The notes beneath the pieces were generated by a model. It was not told the DNA's origin, made no database searches, and saw nothing but the letters and a program-made list of their open reading frames with translations. Positions 1 through 5,188 of a DNA stretch of 5,548 nucleotides are shown here, in pieces. A program made the translations under genes and the position numbers. The stretch's first letter is position 1. Each line of letters starts with the position of its first letter. The stretch comes from Tannerella sp. (lineage in GTDB: Bacteria > Bacteroidota > Bacteroidia > Bacteroidales > Tannerellaceae), in NCBI GenBank assembly GCA_031262895.1, contig JAISGW010000202.1, forward strand, positions 1 to 5,548, read 5' to 3'.

Positions 1-844
1 GTATGGCCGCCTTGATTTCGAACTGCACCGCCCCGTTCTTGTCGACGCCCTTGGGCGAGACGTACTCCAAGCGGGCGTCGAAGACGCGGCTGCCCATGGC
101 GCCGATAGTGAGCCTGACGGGCATGCCCTCGTGCACGCGGCCGATTTCGGTCTCGTCGACATTGCCGCGGAATATCATGTCGTTCATGTCGGCCACGGTG
201 GCGATGGTGGTGCCGTCGTTGAAGTTGTTCGCCTGGATGACGGAGTTGCCCACCTTGACGGGCACGTCAAGTATCATGCCGGTGATGGTGGAGCGGATTT
301 GCGTGGTACTGGCCACCTGCGAGTTCTTGGCGATACCGTCGCGGATGATTTCCAAGGCGCTCTGGGCGTTCTCGGCCTCCTCAACGGCCTTGAGGTAGTT
401 GGCCCGCGACAGCTCGTAGTCCTCCGAGGCGATGACGCCCTTACTGAAGAGGATGCTGTCGCGACGGAAGCTCTCGCCCACCTGCCGGAGGCTGATGCGC
501 GCCACGTTCACGCGCGACTCGGCCGTGTTGAGCTGCACCATCTCGGGGATGACCTTGATGCGGGCGATGATTTCGCCGGCCTTGACCGTCTGCCCGGCCT
601 GCTTGAGCAGCTCGGAGATAATGCCCGATATCTGCGGCTTGATTTGCACTTCGTAACGGGGTTCCACGGCGCCCGTGGCCACGGCCTTGGTCTGCACCGT
701 GCCCCGCTCCGGCCTGACGATTTCATAGACCGTAAGCTTGGGTTGCGCCTTCTTCCACAGAAAATAGAAGGTGCCCAGGATGGCCAGCGCCACCAATCCC
801 ACCAGCAGACTGCGGGATATCTTCTTCATTACTCGGTTCTTCAT
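1..844 (-). CDS. MacA/HlyD-type periplasmic adaptor of an ABC exporter (C-terminus outside window)
   Basis: Membrane-fusion (adaptor) protein expected to link the inner-membrane ABC permeases to an outer-membrane TolC-like channel. The frame is open from the start to the window edge, giving 281 residues; family members usually have about 370-420, so the membrane-proximal C-terminal domain is probably missing. Visible order: an N-terminal membrane anchor (about residues 13-30, after basic MKNRVMKK), first half of a lipoyl-like domain (about 62-96, with QISGIISELLKQAGQTVKAG), an alpha-helical hairpin (about 102-175), second lipoyl half (about 180-202, TITGMILDVPVKVGNSV), and the start of a beta-barrel (about 212-264, containing VDETEIGRVHEGMPV). 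Two in-frame ATGs exist, at 844 and 829. I prefer 844 because GAATAG lies just before it, as it does before the ATG of the preceding permease; 829 would give MKKISRSLL. It is the last visible gene of the operon, 90 bases after the second permease. No lipoprotein Cys is seen near the N-terminus. Confidence 0.9.
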   Translation of the reverse strand, partial: MKNRVMKKISRSLLVGLVALAILGTFYFLWKKAQPKLTVYEIVRPERGTVQTKAVATGAVEPRYEVQIKPQISGIISELLKQAGQTVKAGEIIARIKVIPEMVQLNTAESRVNVARISLRQVGESFRRDSILFSKGVIASEDYELSRANYLKAVEEAENAQSALEIIRDGIAKNSQVASTTQIRSTITGMILDVPVKVGNSVIQANNFNDGTTIATVADMNDMIFRGNVDETEIGRVHEGMPVRLTIGAMGSRVFDARLEYVSPKGVDKNGAVQFEIKAAI

Positions 845-850
845 TCGCTA

Positions 851-936
851 TTCAATTATTAATTATTAATTATTAATTATCAATTATCAGCTGTGGCCAC
901 GCCTAATTTTCAACTTTCAATTTTCAACTTTCAACT
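851..936 (-). repeat. Composite 7-bp repeat spacer between second permease and adaptor genes
   Basis: This intercistronic spacer is almost entirely repeat. On the plus strand, 909-936 holds four perfect-length heptamers TTCAAYT (TTCAACT, TTCAATT, TTCAACT, TTCAACT), the last contributing two bases of the permease stop codon at 935-937. Next is the 14-bp core GGCCACGCCTAATT (895-908), then a 5-bp linker, then an AT-rich array (851-889) of five heptamers of the type WTYAATT plus a partial copy. The upper edge touches the permease stop and the lower edge lies 6 bases from the ATG at 844. The same architecture and identical core occur in the other large spacer of this operon at 2212-2287. Function is unknown; an unstructured AT-rich leader that helps translation of the next gene is one possibility. 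I cannot assign it to a named repeat family. Confidence 0.85.
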
Positions 937-2203
937 ATTCTTCCCGTATCGCGTCGATGGCTTTGATTTGCATGGCCCGCCAGGCGGGAATCAGTCCGGC
1001 GACGAAACCGGCCAGGAGGATGATGGCGGCTGCCGTGAGGGCAGTCCCCAGGCTTACGCCCGGATTGGTGAAGAAGGACAGGTCACCGCCCGCGGTATGA
1101 GTGGTCAGCAGCCGGTTGATGAAATCGAGCAGGAAAACGCCGAGGCTCAGTCCGAGGAAGCCGGCCAGCGCCGTGAGCAGGAGGCTTTCTTCGACCACCT
1201 GCGAGACGATGTTGAAAGGCTTGGCTCCAAGAGCGCGGCGTATGCCTAACTCGCGGGTGCGCTCGGCCACCGTGACCATCATGATGTTCGAAATGCCTAT
1301 CACGCCGGCCAGCAATGTGCCCATGCCGACTAACCAGACGAGGAAGTCTATCCCGAGGAAGAGCTTCTCGATGAGCGCGAACTGTGCGGCGAGGTTGACG
1401 TAGCCCACAGCCTGCGGGTCGGCGGGGGCGATGCTGTTCTGCCGCTTCAGGAGGGCCGAGACGTCGTCGATGACCCTTTGCACCGGATAACCCTGGCGTA
1501 CGCTGATGCCCAGCAGGAAGACGATGTCGCCCAGGTTCATGGCCTCCTGCATGGTATTGAAGGGCAACAGCACCGCCTCATCGGTGCGCCCGTTAATGCT
1601 GACGCTTTGCGAGCGCGTCTTGATGACGCCCGCCACCTGGTAATACAGGCCGTTCACGCGGACATACTTTCCACAGGGGTCAGCCCCCTTGAAGAGGGTG
1701 CGGTTCACGCGCTCACCCAAGAGGCAGACTTTGCGGCGCTCGCGCTCGTCAAGGTCATTCAGCAGGCGGCCGTACAGCACCTCCGGCGACTCGATTTGGA
1801 AATACGAGGGCATGACGCCCTTCACGTTGAAACTGCCCGACACCTGCCCGTAGACGATGTTCTTCGCCGGACTGTCGGCACCCAACATGGAAGAGATGGC
1901 CTCGATGCCTTTCACCTCCTTGCGGATGGCCTCGTAGTCGCGGTTGCGTATGCTCCACGAACGGCCCTTCGTGAAACCGCGGAAAGGCATCGAGGTCCGG
2001 TCACTCCAGATGAAGACGGAGTTCGTGGCGAAGCCTTGGAAATTGCCCATGATGCCGTTGCGCAAGCCCTTGCCGGCGCCCAGGAGGAGCACCAGCATGA
2101 GGATGCCCCAGAACACGCCGAGGCAAGTCAGCAAGCTGCGCGTCTTGTTGCGTGTGATGGTCGCCCAAATCTCCGTCCACCTGTCAAGGTCAAGCAATCC
2201 CAT
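935..2203 (-). CDS. MacB/FtsX-family ABC transporter permease, second of two
   Basis: Inner-membrane permease of 422 residues without a fused ATPase domain. It has the four-helix type VII ABC layout: TM1 about residues 23-43, a large periplasmic MacB_PCD-like domain (about 45-280), then TM2 (about 285-308), TM3 (about 337-362) and TM4 (about 387-407). The conserved cytoplasmic loop AERTRELGIRRALGA (313-327) is the typical FtsX-domain coupling segment that contacts the ATPase. The protein ends in AIDAIREE, nearly the same as the first permease (AIEAIREE), and the two are clearly paralogues that probably pair as a heterodimer around an ATPase dimer. The ATG at 2203 begins MGLLDLDRWTEIW, matching the position of MFEFDSLREIW in the paralogue, which supports the start. 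AAAGAATAG lies just upstream, with no strong Shine-Dalgarno. Its TAG stop is embedded in a heptamer array. The substrate cannot be read from the sequence; drugs, peptides or envelope components are all possible. Confidence 0.93.
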   Translation of the reverse strand: MGLLDLDRWTEIWATITRNKTRSLLTCLGVFWGILMLVLLLGAGKGLRNGIMGNFQGFATNSVFIWSDRTSMPFRGFTKGRSWSIRNRDYEAIRKEVKGIEAISSMLGADSPAKNIVYGQVSGSFNVKGVMPSYFQIESPEVLYGRLLNDLDERERRKVCLLGERVNRTLFKGADPCGKYVRVNGLYYQVAGVIKTRSQSVSINGRTDEAVLLPFNTMQEAMNLGDIVFLLGISVRQGYPVQRVIDDVSALLKRQNSIAPADPQAVGYVNLAAQFALIEKLFLGIDFLVWLVGMGTLLAGVIGISNIMMVTVAERTRELGIRRALGAKPFNIVSQVVEESLLLTALAGFLGLSLGVFLLDFINRLLTTHTAGGDLSFFTNPGVSLGTALTAAAIILLAGFVAGLIPAWRAMQIKAIDAIREE

Positions 2204-2211
2204 ATCTATTC

Positions 2212-2287
2212 TTTAATTATCAATTATCAATTATTAATTATTATCGGCCACGCCTAATTCTCCATTCTCCATTCTCCATTCTTCATT
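2212..2287 (-). repeat. Composite 7-bp repeat spacer between the two permease genes
   Basis: This has the same plan as the spacer at 851-936. On the plus strand, 2260-2287 holds four heptamers (CTCCATT three times, then CTTCATT) that overlap the last codon and the TGA stop of the first permease (2283-2285). They are followed by the identical 14-bp core GGCCACGCCTAATT (2246-2259), then an AT-rich array at 2212-2245 with TTTAATT, ATCAATT, ATCAATT, ATTAATT and a partial copy. The array ends 8 bases from the ATG of the second permease at 2203. The core and AT-rich array match the other spacer, while the stop-proximal heptamer differs (CTCCATT here, TTCAACT there), so the array units seem to turn over independently of the core. 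Role unknown. Confidence 0.85.
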
Positions 2288-3560
2288 CTTCTCGTATGGC
2301 CTCGATGGCCGGAATGCGTATCGCTTTGCGAGCGGGGAAATAGCCGGCCAGCACGCCGGCAACGACCAGCACGCCCGTAGCAGCAAGGGCGATACCGAGG
2401 CTGACCGTCGGGTTGCGAAAGACAGTCGTGCTGCCGCCGGCGCCCGCGTCGCTCGTGGCTGAGAGGTGGGCCGCCTCCATCACGTAGTTCACCAGCTCGG
2501 AGAGGCCGATGCCCGACAACATGCCGATGTAGCCGAAGAGAGCCGTCACCAGCACCGATTCGATGACGACTAATTGCAGTATGGAAACCGGCTTGGCACC
2601 TAAAGCCTTGCGGATGCCGAACTCGCGAGTACGCTCGCGCACCGAGATGAGCATGATGTTCGATACGCCGACAATACCGGCCATCAGCGTCCCGATGCCC
2701 ACTATCCAGACAAAGAGTTCGACGCCGCCGGTCAAGCCGCGCCACATCAGGAAGTCCTCGCCCGAAGAGTAATAGCCTATGGCATTGTTGTCGTCGGGGG
2801 CGAAATGATGGCGGCGCGCCATCACACCCCGGTATTTCTTCTCGAAGGCCGTCAAGGCGTCCTTGCTGTTGACGCCGTGCAGGGTGAAGTCAATTTCACC
2901 CACCTTGTCGCCGTCGGCATACAAGGCTTGCGATGTACTGAAGGGGATATAGGCCGGTGCCTGGTTGTTGGGGTTCTCTTCCTTATAAATGCCCACGACC
3001 CGGAAGTTGAGGCCGCCGAAACGGACGACCTGACCCAAAGGCTTGACCGAGTCGCGAAACAAGACCTGCGCCATGCGGGGCGAGAGCACGATGACCTTAC
3101 GCTTGAGACGCATGTCCAGCTCGTTGATGAAACGCCCCTGCCCCGCCGGGACGGGCAGGTACTGGATGCGGTTGTATGCCGGATAGACGCCGTTCACCCC
3201 GCCCGACATGAACTCCTTGCCGAAGGCCAGCGTGTCGCTGCGGTAGTTCGTGCCCGAAATCAGGCTGATTTCCGGGAGCAACTCGGGCAGGTCACGCACG
3301 TCTTCACCCGTGTATTGGATGGGGCGCCCCGCTTGCATGCCTTTCCAGGGCAGCGTGGTGTAGCGGCCGTAGGTAAAGACCGCGTTCTGCCCGATGTCGC
3401 GGAAGTTATAGGCGATGCCGTTGCTCAATCCGTTGCCGGCCGCCAGCAACACGATGAGCATGAAGATGCCCCAAGCCACCGAAAAGCCGGTCAGGAAGGT
3501 GCGGAGTTTGTTCTTCCGCATCGTGCCCCAGATTTCGCGCAGGCTGTCGAACTCAAACAT
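2283..3560 (-). CDS. MacB/FtsX-family ABC transporter permease, first of two
   Basis: Inner-membrane permease of 425 residues, the partner of the second permease and of the separate ATPase encoded just upstream. Visible order: a short amphipathic N-terminus, TM1 (about 22-43), a periplasmic MacB_PCD-like domain (about 45-278), then TM2 (about 281-304), TM3 (about 329-353) and TM4 (about 386-408). The cytoplasmic coupling loop ERTREFGIRKALGA (309-322) and the C-terminal PARKAIRIPAIEAIREE are hallmarks of the family. The ATG at 3560 lies inside the end of the ATPase gene (TGA at 3555-3553), an 8-base overlap that points to translational coupling and roughly matched synthesis. A Gly/Ala/Ser-rich insert (about residues 368-379) before TM4 replaces the shorter loop of the paralogue. 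The TGA stop overlaps a heptamer array. Family assignment is firm; substrate is not known. Confidence 0.93.
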   Translation of the reverse strand: MFEFDSLREIWGTMRKNKLRTFLTGFSVAWGIFMLIVLLAAGNGLSNGIAYNFRDIGQNAVFTYGRYTTLPWKGMQAGRPIQYTGEDVRDLPELLPEISLISGTNYRSDTLAFGKEFMSGGVNGVYPAYNRIQYLPVPAGQGRFINELDMRLKRKVIVLSPRMAQVLFRDSVKPLGQVVRFGGLNFRVVGIYKEENPNNQAPAYIPFSTSQALYADGDKVGEIDFTLHGVNSKDALTAFEKKYRGVMARRHHFAPDDNNAIGYYSSGEDFLMWRGLTGGVELFVWIVGIGTLMAGIVGVSNIMLISVRERTREFGIRKALGAKPVSILQLVVIESVLVTALFGYIGMLSGIGLSELVNYVMEAAHLSATSDAGAGGSTTVFRNPTVSLGIALAATGVLVVAGVLAGYFPARKAIRIPAIEAIREE

Positions 3561-4239
3561 GATGCCGCGGGTATTCGGTCCGTTCGATGACGCCGTCCTT
3601 GAGGCGGATGATGCGGTCGGTGACGTCGGCCACCGATTGTTCGTGGGTAACGATGACCATGGTCATACCTTCCCGGTTCACGCGGCGGAGCAGCTCCATC
3701 ACTTCCACGGTCGTTTTGCTGTCGAGGGCGCCTGTCGGCTCATCGGCCAGGATGACGCGCGGCTTGGCAATCAGGGCGCGGGCGATGGCCACGCGTTGCT
3801 TCTGACCACCCGACATCTCCGAAGGCATGTGCTCGGCCCAGTCACGCAGGCCGACCATTTCAAGGTAATCCAATGCGATAGCGTTGCGCTTGCGACGGTG
3901 TACCCCCTGGTAGTAAAGCGGCAAGGCGACGTTTTCCATAGCATTCTTGAAGGCAATCAGGTTGAACGACTGGAAGACGAAGCCGATGAGCCGGTTCCGC
4001 AATTCGGCCGCATGGCTTTCGGAAAGCTCGCGTATCAACTCGCCCGCGAGGGTGTACTCGCCCGTGTCGTAGGTATCGAGAATGCCGAGGATGTTGAGCA
4101 GGGTGGACTTCCCCGAACCGGAAGCCCCCATGATAGAAACCATCTCGCCTTCTTCGATATCGAGGTTGATGCCTTTGAGAACGTGCAGGGGCGCCCCGTT
4201 ATGATAAGTTTTGTGGACTTGGTTGAGCCGGATAATCAT
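3553..4239 (-). CDS. ABC transporter ATPase, LolD/MacB type
   Basis: Cytoplasmic nucleotide-binding subunit of 228 residues, expected to dimerise and drive the two FtsX-type permeases. All catalytic motifs are present: Walker A GASGSGKST (38-46), Q-loop FVFQSFNL (87-94), signature MSGGQKQR (142-149), Walker B VILADEPTG (162-170) followed by the D-loop ALDSKT, and the switch histidine in VTHE (His199). The pattern MSGGQKQRVAIARAL with ADEPTGALDS is typical of the LolD/MacB/FtsE branch. I chose the ATG at 4239 (MIIRLNQVHKTY) over an in-frame ATG at 4275. The family normally starts with this MI-x-L-x-x-V-x-K-x-Y segment, and the upstream choice would lie inside the predicted promoter. A short basic tail (IERTEYPRHHV) follows the last strand. 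It is the first gene of the exporter operon and overlaps the first permease by 8 bases. Confidence 0.96.
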   Translation of the reverse strand: MIIRLNQVHKTYHNGAPLHVLKGINLDIEEGEMVSIMGASGSGKSTLLNILGILDTYDTGEYTLAGELIRELSESHAAELRNRLIGFVFQSFNLIAFKNAMENVALPLYYQGVHRRKRNAIALDYLEMVGLRDWAEHMPSEMSGGQKQRVAIARALIAKPRVILADEPTGALDSKTTVEVMELLRRVNREGMTMVIVTHEQSVADVTDRIIRLKDGVIERTEYPRHHV

Positions 4240-4264
4240 GCGTATTTGTTTTTCATCTATGACG

Positions 4265-4295
4265 CAAATATCCACAATATGTTACACTCCGCAAA
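4265..4295 (-). promoter_or_regulatory. Predicted Bacteroidota-type promoter of the exporter operon
   Basis: On the minus strand, TTTG (4295-4292) is followed after exactly 19 bases by GATATTTG (4272-4265). The Bacteroidota primary-sigma consensus is TTTG-N19-21-TAnnTTTG, so this matches with one mismatch in the -7 box and consensus spacing. Transcription would begin near 4257-4262, leaving an untranslated leader of only about 20 bases before the ATPase ATG at 4239. This placement also argues against the upstream ATG at 4275. It is a prediction by motif only. Confidence 0.6.
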
Positions 4296-4302
4296 AAATA
4301 TT

Positions 4303-4322
4303 TCCGAAAAATTCACTTCGGA
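4303..4322 (-). terminator. Possible weak terminator or operator hairpin
   Basis: In the transcript sense TCCGAA (4322-4317) pairs perfectly with TTCGGA (4308-4303) around an 8-base loop, and the stem is followed by AATATTTTTT (4302-4293). That is the form of a rho-independent terminator for the upstream membrane-protein gene, which ends at 4363. The 6-bp stem is short and has only three G-C pairs, so it would be weak. It also sits directly upstream of the predicted -33 box, so it could equally be a protein-binding palindrome. Confidence 0.35.
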
Positions 4323-4362
4323 CGGCCGACAAGGCAAAAAGCAAACGCAGCACGCACACAGA

Positions 4363-4737
4363 TTAGCTTGCTTTTGATTTGCCGCTATGCCGAATAATGC
4401 AGATAGCCACTATCCCTCCTATAAAGAAAATAAGAGACGTTGATATAATCCACGCATTTTTCTTATTTAGTAAATTTTCGACATAGTAAGCGCCACCTGC
4501 GGCTAAAATACATAGGCCAAAAACAAATGCTACTTTAACTGCAATATCTTTTCTCTCTTCGCTGCTCATGCCAGCTGCTTCCATTCTTTTTCTTCTCTCA
4601 ACACCCAAGAGGCTACCTGAAAAAAGGAAATAAAATCCAGCGATGCCTCTTACAATCCCGTCATCACAGAATATTAAAGCCATCGCCCATAGCAGCAAGG
4701 CGATTGCTAAATTTATGTAAAGTGTTTTCTTTTTCAT
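4363..4737 (-). CDS. Small four-helix membrane protein, putative partner of the LytTR regulator
   Basis: A 124-residue integral membrane protein that I do not recognise by name. Hydrophobic stretches at about residues 5-23, 29-46, 66-85 and 96-115 predict four helices. The strongly charged loop between helices 2 and 3 (about 47-65, with ERRKRMEAAGMSSEERKD) and the basic tail RHSGKSKAS suggest that both ends and this loop face the cytoplasm. Its ATG overlaps the TGA of the LytTR gene as ATGA (4734-4737), so the two are almost certainly translated as a unit. In streptococcal LytTR regulatory systems (HdrRM and BrsRM are the known examples) such a membrane protein restrains its LytTR partner; that role here is inference from gene arrangement, not from homology I can verify. 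It has a clear paralogue in the broken gene at 5189-5548, with KV-x3-FG-x2-IL-x2-G-x-AYY-x-E-x-L shared. The DNA is distinctly more AT-rich than the regulator gene it overlaps. Confidence 0.85.
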   Translation of the reverse strand: MKKKTLYINLAIALLLWAMALIFCDDGIVRGIAGFYFLFSGSLLGVERRKRMEAAGMSSEERKDIAVKVAFVFGLCILAAGGAYYVENLLNKKNAWIISTSLIFFIGGIVAICIIRHSGKSKAS

Positions 4738-5114
4738 AGAATGGATTGCCTGTATTGCAGCCAGGCCTTCTTAACGAGAGGCCATCTCCGTTGGGAAGGG
4801 TGGATGCAAGTCCCGTCGGGGAGCTGCAGCATGGGCTTGCCCTTGACGGCGGCGGGAGTCGCGCAGGCTAAATTCACCAACTCCTCCCTGTTGCAAAGCA
4901 CAAACTGTTGGGATGGGAGAAAGGCAAAGGTCAGCAGGGGGCACTCCGCCTTCGTGTCTTCCGGTTCTTCGCCGCCTTGTCTCCAGATGATGTGGCAATA
5001 GGGCTTGTCGCAGCGCACCTCGTAGATGTCTTCGATGGGGATTTCTGTGTCCTTCGGAATAGGCGAACCGCTCAATACCTGGACGATTCGCTCCGTATGT
5101 CTTATGGTATCCAT
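4734..5114 (-). CDS. Stand-alone LytTR-type DNA-binding transcriptional regulator
   Basis: A 126-residue protein with no receiver domain, made of little more than a LytTR-like DNA-binding domain. The family pattern is visible though divergent: first strands IPIEDIYEVRCDKPYCHIIW (25-44), the central segment FLPSQQFVLCNREELVNL (65-82), which corresponds to the usual LPxxxFxRxHRSxxVN, and the last part LPDGTCIHPSQRRWPLVKKA (98-117), which corresponds to the usual DGxxxPVSRRxxxxLKxA. Residues 1-24 form a short leader outside the domain. The ATG at 5114 is the only ATG near the beginning of the frame and lies about 35 bases after a consensus -7 box. The gene overlaps the downstream membrane-protein gene by four bases. 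It probably regulates its own operon and possibly the neighbouring exporter; targets are inferred. Six cysteines (35, 40, 58, 74, 84, 103) are many for this size. The family call is by motif only. Confidence 0.78.
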   Translation of the reverse strand: MDTIRHTERIVQVLSGSPIPKDTEIPIEDIYEVRCDKPYCHIIWRQGGEEPEDTKAECPLLTFAFLPSQQFVLCNREELVNLACATPAAVKGKPMLQLPDGTCIHPSQRRWPLVKKAWLQYRQSIL

Positions 5115-5150
5115 GTTGTAGTTTGGATTAATGTTCGTTTTCTACCGCTG

Positions 5151-5158
5151 CAAATATA
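5151..5158 (-). promoter_or_regulatory. Predicted -7 box of the LytTR/membrane-protein unit
   Basis: The minus strand reads TATATTTG, an exact match to the Bacteroidota -7 consensus TAnnTTTG. A proper -33 TTTG is not present at the ideal distance; the nearest candidate is TTTC with an 18-base spacer in a CTTT-rich stretch, so the promoter may be weak or activator-dependent. Transcription would begin near 5145, giving a leader of about 30 bases without a Shine-Dalgarno sequence, as is usual in this phylum. Confidence 0.55.
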
Positions 5159-5188
5159 CAAAAGGAATTAAAGAAAGAAAGAGCAGGC

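Noticed and set aside
131..862. Long plus-strand open frame opposite the adaptor gene
   Set aside because: It is an antisense shadow of a GC-rich gene. Its protein is rich in Asp, His, Gly and Leu with no domain, whereas the minus strand gives a clear adaptor.
851..936. CRISPR-like array
   Set aside because: The units are contiguous 7-bp tandem repeats without spacers of 20-40 bp, so this is not a CRISPR.
1478..2257. Plus-strand open frame of 259 codons, and similar long ones at 2805-3590 and 3415-4377
   Set aside because: All lie opposite well-supported permease and ATPase genes and give low-complexity protein lacking recognisable motifs.
2254..2745. Minus-strand frame of 163 codons inside the first permease
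   Set aside because: It is an alternate frame of the permease gene, rich in Arg, His and Gly. Only its last ten codons in the spacer are worth noting, and these are reported separately.
4240..4275. Twelve-residue N-terminal extension of the ATPase (start at 4275)
   Set aside because: It covers the predicted -7 box, is absent from the family's usual N-terminus, and the internal ATG at 4239 fits better.
4333..4383. Imperfect inverted repeat spanning the end of the membrane-protein gene (AAAAGCAA at 4337-4344 with TTGCTTTT at 4368-4375)
   Set aside because: It has a long 23-base loop, a mismatched outer stem and no T-run after it, so it is a poor terminator; the hairpin at 4303-4322 fits better.
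5118..5145. GTAG/CTAC inverted repeat upstream of the LytTR gene as a possible operator
   Set aside because: Only four bases pair and no second copy was found near the exporter promoter, so it is not distinguishable from chance.
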